Assembly (NCBI GenBank): GCA_905160935.1
Contig: CAJHZI010000355.1
Span: 260,001-324,000 of the forward strand
DNA length: 64,000 nucleotides
Direction of reading: 5' to 3'
Source: Enchytraeus crypticus
Lineage: Eukaryota; Annelida; Clitellata; Enchytraeida; Enchytraeidae
Part shown: positions 21,203 through 33,800 of the stretch, in pieces
Position numbering within the stretch: the stretch's first letter is position 1
Layout of the letters: each line of letters starts with the position of its first letter
The notes under the pieces: generated by a model
What the model saw: only the letters and a program-made list of their open reading frames with translations
Told to the model about the DNA's origin: nothing
Database searches by the model: none
Made by a program: the position numbers and the translations under genes

Positions 21203-21719
21203 TTGTTGTTATGGCTTGTACTCGCTTTCCATTTAGCTAAACCTCATTCCTGAATTTTATTCCCAAAATTCATTGGAATCTTGTTTTATTCAAATAAACG
21301 TTTGCTTTGATATCGTTTATTAATTCTTGAATCTGTATTTTTACCAATTATTGATATAATGTTATGAGAGATATTTTGATGCTTATCCCTCCTTCGATGA
21401 CTACTATATATGCCAATTCTCGTTGAATGAAACTGTTCAGTCTTATATTTTGTCAATTCTTAAGTACTTTTATTATTTGTACTCTGTAAATGATTGACAT
21501 GTATTGTAAATACGTATCTTATAAATTCTTAAAATATCCAAGGATTTAGACTACAAAATTGTTAGAACTTTAATTATTTAGCACAACTGTGATAAATTAT
21601 GGAACAAGATCCTGCCATTAAGCAACTACTGTTCTTTACTTTGAAATACTGCCAATATTGTTTCTGTTTGAAATCTTCGTTCTCTTGAAATTTCTATGTA
21701 GTGGTATATTATCTGTACA

Positions 21720-21800
21720 TATATGTATATATATATATATGTATTTGTTCTTTCAGTTCAATCTGCAAAGAAAATATATGACTTGGACATACCTTTAGCA
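21720..21800 (+). promoter_or_regulatory. Anillin 5' leader region
   Basis: A tatatata tract (about 21726-21740) followed by gtatttgttctttcag and a short purine-rich leader up to the ATG at 21801. The ttctttcag at 21748-21756 could be an acceptor, giving an upstream non-coding exon, or the TA tract could be near a promoter. The sequence alone does not decide. Confidence 0.3.
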
Positions 21801-21818
21801 ATGGATGACTTTACGCAA
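21801..21818 (+). CDS. ANLN: Anillin exon 1, 18-nt coding start
   Basis: ATG GAT GAC TTT ACG CAA (MDDFTQ), then donor gtaatt. Joined in phase 0 to [10 protein letters not shown] it parallels human MDPFTEKLLERTRARR, which is why this far-upstream ATG is chosen over any ATG near exon 2. The intron is 918 nt. Confidence 0.85.
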
Positions 21819-24800
21819 GTAATTTATTCATATTTTACTCTATCGTTACCATATTTTAATTACCGAATGGGATGTCATCATTAATGACCGTACTTTTGCT
21901 TAACCACATGTCTTTTGAAGATTGTTTTGGATGAATTGATCTTCTGTGATGCTTGCTGTGGGGACGTCCCCTGGTGGAATGGGTATCGAATAGTCAGCAT
22001 TGCTTGCAGATACGTATAACTGGTTCTTTCTGAACCACCACAACAATCCTTTTCAGGGCCAAAATAGAAATAAAATATAATATAATTTTTATTTAAAGTA
22101 TATTAAAAAATGAGGGGTTGCTCTGCTGAAACTTGCTTAACAGGCCAATCTATGTATTAAAATGGATGAAAATTGGCCAACCTATCAAAAATTGGTCCTT
22201 TAGTAATTGTTAAAAGTTTGATGTGAAAATATTAAAAATAGCCTGAGATGTTTAAACTTTTGCAGGTGTTATCAGTTTTTTTACTCTCCTATTCTACTTG
22301 CAAAATTTTCTTCAAAAACAAAAGACAACTAAATTTGATCACTTCTTTTGCATTGATCATATGCCAGCAACAAAAGTTATTCCTATGTCTTCTCTGTTTA
22401 TCATATTCTATGATACCGTTCTAACAGAATTTCTCAGGAACCACCCATGCCCGCTGGTGGCGTTAACTTCCCCATGGAGGAGATATTGTCCACTTTTAAG
22501 AATCACTTATCTCTACTTGATTTATGGTTAATGCTTTGCAAAAATCTAGTATCATAAATCTCTATGATACTAGATTTTGCAGCGCATTAACCGTAAATCA
22601 AGTAGAGATATATGTTTCTTAAAAGTGGACAATATATCCTCGTTGATACTTTGTGGTTTATAATTCTTAATGATACTTTTATACTTAGTTCTCAACTATG
22701 ATATCTAATAAAAATCTCATATCATGTGTCGCTCAGAACCTGTTGGAAAGAGCTCGACAGCGCAGGGATGACCTCGCTAAGAAGATGGCTGACGTACAGC
22801 GGAAGAGATCAGTGGAGGATGAGGTGACAACAGGTGGAGTGAGTGTGAAACATCTCTCCACCAGTGATGGTATGCTCTTGTCAGTCACACATACAGTCTA
22901 GATCTCTCTACCAGTGATGATATGCTCTTGTCAGTCACACATACAGTTTAGATCTCTCTACCAGTGATGATATGCTCTTGTCAGTCACACATACAGTTTA
23001 GATCTCTCTACCAGTGATGGTATGCTCTTGTCAGTCACACATACAGTTTAGATCTCTCTACCAGTGATGGTATGCTCTTGTCAGTCACACATGCGATTTA
23101 TTAACCTTCATATATTTTCACAATGTTGGTTATATAATACGAGCTCTAAATTTTTATGGGTGATATTGGCCGAGCCATCTTTGCTGCCATATGATTAGTT
23201 GACAGAGCTCATATTGTGGGATAAACTGGGTATTATTGTACTTGTAGATAGTTGTAAGAGTGTGAATAAACTTCAATAAAGTTCTGAGACGGACAGCATA
23301 ACCTTCATTATCTACTTTTCTATTAGGTCCCACTGATATTTTGAAGTATACTCTTAAAGACTAGATTGCTGTTGAATGTAGATTCACCGAAGCGCAAGTG
23401 TCTTCAGGAGAGCAACAGAGACATGACCGACATGAAAACAGAGAGTAAACCACTGGAGGAAAGAAACTACGATGATTGTATGTACACTGTAATCGTTTTT
23501 GTTTTGATTTTTCTCACTCATAACGTTGTAATGTTCTTTTTAAATACGGTCCTACTATTTCATCCAGTAATGGTTTAGCTGTCAAATTGTGGCTTCCCAT
23601 TTAGTATCATTTTGATACGCACAAAGTATATGCTTGAATAATTGGATTCTATAGTCCGTGTGTGACTGACACATTCTGCTTTCGCTTTCTTTAAAGAGCA
23701 CTCCATCATGTATTAGTTCATCTTTATCATCTTCCCCTAAATCTCAGTCCAACCAGGGTCGTGATACGAATAGATGATTTATCCATTCGTTTAAGTTTTG
23801 TGGCAATTACTAGAGCCTAGGCGCTCACCAACCGAATGCCCTTTCTGACGTAATGAGTAAATATCAAGTAATGAGTTAATGTTTCATGTAATGAGTTAAT
23901 GTTTCATGTAATGAGTTAATGTTTCATGTAATGAGTTAATGTTTCATGTAATGAGTTAATGTTTCATGTAATGAGTTAATGTTTCAAGTAATGAGTTAAT
24001 GTTTCATGTAATGAGTTAATATCTTCTCAAAATTCTAAGCCTTAATGTATCTTATGGCTTGGAAAAATATGCCTTCTGTGGTAGTTTTCTTTTGCCTTCC
24101 TCAGTAATTGCTCGGTCTCCTCTTGCGACACATGCAGTTTGCGGTTGGTTTATCTTCCGCAATCCAGCCACAACATTGATTATAATACAAATGTCTATTT
24201 ACAACTCACACAAGTACCGCCGGTTATAATTTGAAAAGTAAAAATTATGCTGTTCATGGAAGTTAATTCATGCCCAACATAATTTCTAAATTTTCCTACT
24301 TTGTTGCTGAAATTACTTCATGATCTCTCTAGGAAATTCATATTATGTTGTCTTTTAAACTAAATTGACACATAAGATAAATAACATCGAAAACGTTATA
24401 TGCTTCTGATAAATATTAGTCAACTTTAAAAATATTTGATCATGACCTTGTAAGGGCCAAAAACTAAGCTTACCTTTATTTTTCTGTGTAATAAATGCTG
24501 CCAAGTGATAAGTCGATGTTAACTTGAAAGCAATATCAATGACAGGCGAACCCAGGATTTGAACCCTGCACATACTGCTCCTCAGTCGGACATCTTACCA
24601 ACATCGCCACTGACTTCAGCTGGAAAGCATATCAGTGACATTTTGTGTCTTCTCTCTGGAAACCAAGTCAGTGACGAGGCATGCACTGGCTTTGCTCTAC
24701 TTATGTTATGTTATGTTCTACAAGTTATGCTCTACAGAAATGTTATGCTCTACAGAAATGCTGACAGCTCATGCCAACTCGTTTTCTCAGTTCTTATAGT

Positions 24801-27800
24801 TCCATATCTTTTATTCTAATTACTTTGTCTAACGCCTTGTTGCATATCTGTGTATTTTGTACAGTTGACTCAGAGAACCGCTCTGCTTCTAAGCCGAGCG
24901 GCTCAGGCGGCTATAGACAGAGGATGGCAGCTCTAGCTCAGAAGTTCAGCAGCTTTGAAGATGATCTCAGTCATGCCAAGATGTACGTATGGTTCGAGCA
25001 TCTTGAGAATATCATAGCATTAACAAGTTATCAAGTACATCTTTAATTTCAGTAAGGTATTAATTAGGCGTACTCAATTTGTAGAGTTCTATATTATTTA
25101 TACTGCGTTATTTTCTTGCGATATCAATGGCATTCTATTTACGCAGAGCTGAATACGATACACCACAGAGCAGTAAGAAAGCGCGAGCTCCTCAACCACC
25201 TCTGGACACCCCACCTGTCTACCCGGTCACCACCAGCCTGGTGGTGGGACCTCCTAAACCTCCCCGCTGTGCAGACACTGACAGTACAACAGCATCAGTG
25301 GCGGCACAGGAGAGTGGTAACACTGGCGAAAACGCTAAACAAATGTCACACGTGAGCTCTGTCACTCTGATTGTGGGTGGAGCTAAGTCAGCCTCCTCTG
25401 TCAGGAACATGTCAGTGGATAGAGGGTTGGGAGAAGAGATGGCTTCGAAAGAATTAACCACACCCTCTGCTCAACAGCAGAAAAGTGGAGAAAGCAGAGG
25501 CAGGGCGGGCTATACTCCTGCCTCTGTGGTGTCCTACAGTGGTGGTAAGTATCTGTGCACCTACCTCCTGGGATTTTTCAGAGAAATATGGAAATTAGAA
25601 ATGGCTAAAGAGTTATACATATTTGTGTTCTGGTCACTAAGTCACTAAAGTGAACAATAAAATGGTCTGTGCCTTGATTTCTGTGTACTAGATCAATAGG
25701 ATATCTAATTTTATTTATAGTATTCTTGCTCATCATTATGGTCTGTTGGATACATCTTCTTTTCTTTAGAGTTTTGTGAGCATTTCTTTGTGTTAAGATG
25801 GATTGTGGCTTGGCTACTTAAAATTGCCACTAATCGATTAATATACATAGATCTGTGATAATGCTCAACTCTTGACATCTGAATGAATTGATTGACGTAC
25901 ACAGATCTCTGATACTATAATGCTCAACTTTTGACGTCTGCATGAATTGATTTACTTGCATAGATCTGTGATATTATAATGCTCAACTATTGACCTTCTG
26001 ATTATTACAATTATGTCATTGACAGTGTTATACACACATACACAATTCGATAATTAATTTGTAGCTTCTGAGCCCAAATAGGTGTCAAAAAAAGTCAATG
26101 TGCAGATAAATCTGAACTACCATGAACTGTTTTACTGATCTCTCAAGAAAGGAGGTTTATGTATAAATGTAGACTTAACTATTGAAATAAGTGTTAGCCT
26201 CGGCTTCAACAGTTTGGCTTCTTTCACTTGGTTATGCAGTTTTTCCATCACAGAGGCAGACAATCTGCTGCAAAACTGATGCTTCATTTTATTTATCTTC
26301 ATATAAAAATATTTCAGTAAAGTTTAATGTAATATTTAGTGTTTACTGGCTCGAGACATTTCAGTGATGATTGAACCTGAATTACTGATTTTTATATATT
26401 TTTAATATCTTATTTATCAAATGCTGAGGAAAGTTTCAGAGTGACTTATATCTAAAATCTTGGGGCATTGAGACTTCTTGTTGGGCTAAATACAAAAATC
26501 TTGAGGAATTGTTAAAGATCAATTAATATTCGATTATGGTGTTCTTGCTATTGTATCAGTAGCAGGCATATTTTATCACTCTAACACGGCTTCAAACGTT
26601 CGTTTTCTTAACTCAGGATCCTCATACTTTGTGGAGTTTTGCGTGACGTATCTTACATTAAATACATCAATGGGCTTTGTAATTAAAGCGCCTATAATAA
26701 GTGTCAATACAAAATGGAAATGTAAACCTTGGGTTGACAATGCTTTATTATATTTTTACAACCTCTAGGAGTGGCACAGTTGAAGCACAGTGCTGCCACT
26801 AGGGGTGGTTTTGATCCTAACGAGAGTATAATGGAGCCTACAAAGCAGCCGGTATCGGCACGTCTGGCAGCCTGGCAACAGAAAACAACGGCCGATGAGA
26901 CACCGGTGCAGTCACGTGTCAGGGACATAGAGCGCAAGACTGCGTCAGCCAGCACGTTCAGGATCAAGGCTGCTGGCACTCCTAGGATGGCTCTGCCTGG
27001 TGGCGCAGAGAATAAAAGCACTCCTCTGAGCAGCGGGATGAAGACGTCGCCTATTAACAAAGCTGCGCCTTATTCCAGCGGGATGAGGACCTCACCGATG
27101 TATTCCGGCTCATCATTGAAGAAGGCTTCTCCAGGTAAGTCAGTGAAGCCTGCGACCCAGTCGCTGCAGCAGCGGCTGCTGGAGCAGGTGGGTAAGTCTG
27201 TGACGGAGGTGGGGGAGGGAGAGAGAAGAGCGAGGGCAGAGGAGTTGGCGAGGCTGGAGAGGAGGTGGAGGGAGGAAGGAGGGGGTCTGGAGGCAGCGGA
27301 GGAGAGTGCCGATGAGAGGAGTGAGAGGTTCAGGGCTGATCATCTGAGACTCAGAGCTGAGGCGTCGAGCAACAGCAGCAACAAGGCTAGGGTAAGTGTT
27401 GAGTTGTGTGTGTGTAGTAACAAGGCTAGGGTAAGAGTTGTGTGTGTAGTAACAAGACTAGGGTACTAGGGAAAGAGTTTTGTGTGTAGTAACAAGGGTA
27501 GGGTAAGAGTTGTGTGTGTAGTAACAAGACTAGGGTAAGTGTTGAGTTGTGTGTGTGTAGTAACAAGACTAGGGTAAGTGTTGAGTTGTGTGTGTGTAGT
27601 AACAAGACTAGGGTAAGTGTTGTGTGTGTAGTAACAAGACTAGGCTTTAAGTTTATGAGAGAGAGAGAGAGAGAGATATGGGTGTTGTTAGGGGAAGAGT
27701 GCACTGTTAAATGCTAGTGCTAGCAACAACAGGAAGTATCTCAGCTGTGTCCAATTTACTGTGCAAATAGTAAACTCATTGTAATACCCAGTCCCAGTGC

Positions 27801-30800
27801 AGTGTGGTAGCTCATTTCAACTGATTTTTTAGTTATTTACTTCAGTTCTGCTTGTGTGAGAAAAACTTGCCAACTGTGGGTACGAGGAAAAGCATCTAAC
27901 TCTTCCTAACTGTGCTAATTAGAAATGTGGAGGCCCACAGAAATCCACTGTCTCCAGTTGTTGCAACTGTTGCAGAAGTAATAAAAGTACCAGCAGCATC
28001 TGTCGATGTTTGTCAGTATCAGTTGCACTATAGTGATGTACGTGTTTGCAATAGAATTTAAGTTTTCCTACAAACAGTGCTGTCATGGACAGTGAAATAT
28101 TATATGTGCTAAAAGTCGTTATGAATTATCTTTAGTTTAACTCCTGCAAGGATCTCTGTAATACTTGTCAGCTAATTCTTCCTGCCGGTACCATGGCAAA
28201 GAAATTTTGAATTTTCATTGTCGCTAACAAAGAGAGCATACACAATTATTCATAAATTTGCACATTATTTTTCTGAGAATCAAATTCAGGGATGCATTTT
28301 TGTTACTTTCTTAGATGTAGCACTGGTTGTTGAGGTAGTGCAGAGAGGTCGGATAGGTGTGGTTATTAATCATCATTATCATCGTGATCTTCCCTTGAAT
28401 CCCAGTTTATGTAGGGTCGGGATTACAAAATCACTTTAATGCAGTCCTCTATTATTATATATTATGTTATATTATTCACTATTATTATTCTACTCTATTG
28501 TTTTCAGCGTCGTTCATCGAGTGTTCCCCCCCGCGCTCCACCGCCCCCTGCAGTGCTGCCCTCTAGTGGTGGCCTCACAGCTGCTCAACGAGGCAGCGTC
28601 AGGGACGTGAGGGCAGCTGATGATGCCTCTGTGCAACAGAGAAGTGGCAAGAAAGAGCAGGCGCGCGAAAAAGCAAGGGCTGGTATGTTGAGTTAATTGT
28701 ATACTTACTGAATATCAAAAGTAATACTAATTCATTTGTGTCAGTATTTACTTAGCTTACCTTAAGCTGCTGATCACTCACGCGTCTGATGAGGGTTAAA
28801 TTACTGATCAGAAGTTTTGGTATTTACGATAGTGCATGGTTACTGCCTACAAGGCCACCAAAAATAATAAAATAAATGAAACTTGAATTTTACCTCTTAA
28901 TCTATGGTTTAACTAATCCACGATGTAACCCTCAGAAAAGAGAGATGCAGCTGCGCATCACTTTAGATCACGATTCAAGCTTAAGGTTACCAAATTGTGA
29001 CTACTTGGTAGTTTACTCCACATTACGCTAGTATATATGGTCATTAGTTATATTCACATTGGAATGGTGGAAAACATTTGAAGCTGTTTGGATGCTGTGT
29101 TTTAGGTAAGCTGACACTTTGGTGTGATCAGAGTTCGTGTTGGAGATCGTTTGTTACATTAAAAATTGACTTGTTTGTACTTATTTTTTTGTCTGAAGAT
29201 TGCCTTTTTGTGTGTTCTGCATTCTGATGATTCTGAACTAAGATGTTGCTCAATAGCGTAATGTGGGTATTCGAGCTACACTGGATGTAGTCAAATTATA
29301 TGATCCAAACAACGAAAATGCTGCAAATCACTAGACAATTGGGTATATTAGAGTCTGCTTTCACACTCCGTATACAGGCCATGCCTCATCCACATCATAA
29401 TGTAGCCTATAGCTTGGGAATAATATGGCTTTTGAGGTAATTTCCAATTGCCTTCTTCAAGTGCAAATATATTGATATTTGCTGTTATTGTTGCTGCTGC
29501 ACAGACTTTGAGAGCAAGTTGAAGATGATGGGTTTTGACGTGAACAGCGTTGGTAGCACTGCTGAGATAGAACTAGGTAGCCCTGCTCCTGTCAAGCCTC
29601 CCACTACACCAGGGTCTACCAAACAACCAGTACTCAAGACCCTGTCTCAGCCAATCAGCATAGAGGAGAAGAGGGTCACAACGACAACTTTCTCTGATCA
29701 GGAGTCTGTAACAGTGACCAAGAAGAAGGTTGTTGGTCTGGGGTCAGTGCCTGTGGCTAACACGGGATCGATCACTCCAGCAGGTAGGAGTGGATCAGGG
29801 AGGATGGGAGCCCCTGGGGCCACGCCGGGTGGTAACAGCATCTACAACCTGATCAGGAAGCAGATGGGCTCGGCTGTGTCGGTGGCTGTGATTGCGGGGG
29901 ACTCACCCGGGGAGGTGGGGGTGGCGAGGAAGCCTGCGGTGATGGAGGACTCGTTTGACGACACGCTGTATGACAACGGGTCAGATGATGAGGAGAGAAG
30001 ACCCACAGTGACGTTCTCTCAGTCAGTTGATCAGAGGTTCATCAGTGATGTGGGAGAGTCCACCGTCGATGAGTCGCAGATTGCCATGGAGAGGTGACCT
30101 AGCGAATCTAAATTATCTTTATTTACCTTTTTCTACCTTATTTTCAATTGCTTACAAAAAATTTAGGCTTAATCTCTTCGGCATAAATAGTGTCAGATAG
30201 ATATATCTCAATAGCCCAATAATTCATTGTTTTGCGTAGCTTGGTAATGAAGTTAGCATTTCTGGGTGACCACTTTTCAGGAAAGCCTGGAAAAGTCAGG
30301 AAATTTGAAAGTGGTCAGGGAATAGTCAGAAAATATGCTTAAGGCTTGCTGAAATCTAGGAAATCATAATTTGGCCTAATTTAACTTATTCAATATAAAA
30401 ATTCTTTATAATTTTTAAGACACATGCAGTTGAAAAATTACATAGGCTATGTTGGTAATGAACAAAAAGTAACCAGAAATTAGTGGCAACACTCCAAAAC
30501 CTTCACAAGTTTTTATTGAAATGAAGTTGATAGTGTATGACGTTTAAAAATCATCTCTGGCATTGTTGTCCGACATAGATGCTGCGACGGCAATACTATT
30601 GGCGAGACATACTGAAAAAGTAAGGAAATTTGTGGTCTAGAGAGTCACCAGCCTGAAATTTGTGGATGGTGGTATTACAGACCAAATAAGGCAATTGCTG
30701 CTTTCATTAGCTGCATTCTTCATCTCCTGTTTGATGCAAACTGTTTTATCTCTAATTGTAGTGATGATGAGGATGGTGACAATGAAGATGATGATGAAGA

Positions 30801-33800
30801 TGATGATTGTGAGGAGGAAGATGATAGTGAGGAGGGCTCGACGGATGATGATGGAGGCGTGGATGACCTGATAGACGAGGCTCTGGACGATACTGTCAAG
30901 CCTGAGTCCAATCTGGACGCTGAGGTCAAGGTCGCCGATCAGACGCTTACTAGGAGCAACGCTGTGGAAGTGCCAACCGTTGAAGCTAAACCACCTCATA
31001 AGGTTTGAAATTTACTATGAGCTTTTCAGTATTCTGAAGACTAAGAAAAGCTATAACTGGTTTTTTTCTTACTGCCATAGCGTTTTGTTAAATGTTTCTT
31101 TAAAGAGAATCTGTCAGATGTACTAAGTTGATATATCCAAGTTACTGTAGAATGTAACAAACGCTTTCTGCCTGTAGTTTCGCGACACAACTAAGAAAAA
31201 ATGTAAAAACTAAACGGATACGGTGTAGGAAGCCTTATATTTTTCATGTAAAACCAAAAAGGCATTTCTTTTATGAGTGAACTATCTTGAGAAAGCTATC
31301 TTTAACTCTCTTTAAAGAGAGTTAAAGATAACACTGTTTAACGATATCTCACTTTCTCTTTCTGTCTTAATGCATTGCCTACTGGCAGTCCGTGGTATAT
31401 AGGTCCATGGACTGGTTGCACTTATTATTTAAATTTTGATCATGTTTATTTCGCTTTTGTTTTTGTCACATTGATGTACTCTTGTTCACTTATTACTCTG
31501 TGAAATTTGGTGAAAATAAAACCTATTTCTCTGTACTTTGGTTGCTAGAAGGACACTCTCTATAGATTTAAAAGATTTAAATATATATATATTATATATA
31601 TATAGATAGATTATAGATTTATAAGATTTAAAATTTGTTGTTGATATGTCAAGTTGTTGTTATTAATTCTATGAATAACTAACGGTTATTCATTTAGCTA
31701 GCACAGTTGTTAATTCTAGTTAAATACAGTAATTATAGCCATGACAACTGCTGAGATATGAAATGTTGGTGTTGATCTGATATTCAGGTGGTTATGCGTA
31801 AGAAGTCCAGCAAGAAGTTTGATGGTTATATATCTATACAGGAGTACAGACTGTCTCAACAAGTAAGAATTGTACATGTACACTTTTCCTAACCTCATAA
31901 TAGAACTTTTACTTCAGTTTGACTGTTATATATTTAATCTTAAATGCAGTTTATAGTTGTTAAAAGAATGGAAGAGATTTTGATATGGTATGGGACAAAA
32001 AGGAGTGGAGAAGGTCCATTCGTATCCCGACCCTAGTTAAACTGAAATTAAAGGAAGATGATGATGATGATGATGCAGTTTATAGTTGTTGTGTGTGTGT
32101 GTATATATATATATATGCATATATATATATATATATATATATCCCCGTGTTATGTCAGGGTTGTTTGATGAATTGACCAATCAGTGACTGCACGTGTATT
32201 ATTATTATTTTATTCAAAGTTAATACTTTAAAACTTGTCAAGAATGTCTAAGTTAAATTTCAGCAGACTATTTGTTGCATTTAGTTTAGACGCAGATATG
32301 TTTTAATTGTTTTCTAAAAGAGGTAATTGAAGGAATGGAAGGAAATAAGGTTACAACAAGATGAAACTCAGGATGCTGGATGATCTAAAGACAATTTGCA
32401 TGTTGATATAGAATAGAATAGTTAATATGTTTATTTTCTGCAAAGACACAAAATGCATATCGCGAGAAAAATTGGTCGTCAATGAAGATACAGAGTGTCT
32501 TATCTAGCTGACTACCATAATAATTATTTTACTTACAGTTCTTAATAAAGCTAATATTAGTTCATAGTTCGTAATACATACAAAATTGAACTTATAATCT
32601 ACATGTATAATCAGAGCTAAATGACTATTAAAAATAAAAAACAAAAACGGTGAAATTTGCATAACTTCTATCATACAAATTAGCAAATTCACATAACTTC
32701 GATCAAACAAATTAGCAAAACCATTCATCAAAAAGGTACACTTTATACCGCTTCGAAAACTCAGTTATAGATTTAGCATTGCGTATGTCAGGGGATTTTA
32801 GGTTCCAGTTGGTAACACAGTGAAAACACAGTGATATTAAGAGAAAAGCAGAGGATACAAACAGGTGGGGGGTTATATGCAAAGGACTTGCCAATAGGCA
32901 GTGCAATGAGAGTTTAAAGGCATATAAATTATAACAATTGACCAGATGGACCCTTGCAAGAATTCTAGCTTGCAGTAGATGCTAATCTGCTTTAATATTC
33001 TTAAAGAAGTGACTATGAGAATTGTGATGCAGCCTTTCTAGAGACTGTTAGTCATTGCAAACCCATCCAACAATCAGTTCAGTCTCTCATGCTAACTCTA
33101 CTTCACTCATGTTTAATCCCAATGCGACTGCTCTTATTTTATGATTAGGATATCTTATTTTATTTATATTTAATTTGATTAGGATATCTTATTTTATTTA
33201 TATTCTCTTTTTCATGTCAAAATCATATTTAGCTGATCGTCATAATTTGTTTGATTTAACTTGATTGGTTGATTTAGAGACAGAAGATGACACCCAGTAC
33301 TAACTACGCCAGTAGACCAGCCAGACGTGACGTTGTCAGCGCTGCACCAGTGCTCTCTGGGGCTCATGCTGCGCAGTCTGATCATGCTGCTCTCGGGTTT
33401 GTATTTCTAGCTTTGTCTGCTCTGATTTGTGATAGTGTACCTGGTACATAAAAAATACAGCAGATTAGTGTTTTTACCGGGTGCATAAAGATTATAGCAG
33501 TTTAGTGTTTTTACCAGTGCATAAAGTATATAGCATGATTTGTGTTTGTGTCTTGTAATTATGGATATTAGCAGATAATATTTGATATTTGCTCAACGTT
33601 CAAAGTGTTATGCAATCTTGGGAGACTTGAGTGTACGCAACATTTATAAATCTCAACTTCGTTGCCTTTTAGAGTGTCTAAGATCTAGTTGAGTTGTGAT
33701 CGTCTATCTGGTCAGGATTTGTGAACCTTCCTCTCTTCACATCAAACAAATATATTAACAATTGGATTATCTGCCTTGTGCTGAAATAAATATGTACACT

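Noticed and set aside
26704-27060. Minus-strand 118-codon frame opposite anillin exon 6
   Set aside because: Antisense shadow. The sense frame is supported by splicing phases and homology context.
30662-30999. Plus frame rich in MMKMMM and minus frames rich in Ser and Ile over anillin exon 9
   Set aside because: Shadows of the GAT-rich acidic exon. The correct frame ([12 protein letters not shown]) joins exons 8 and 10 in phase.
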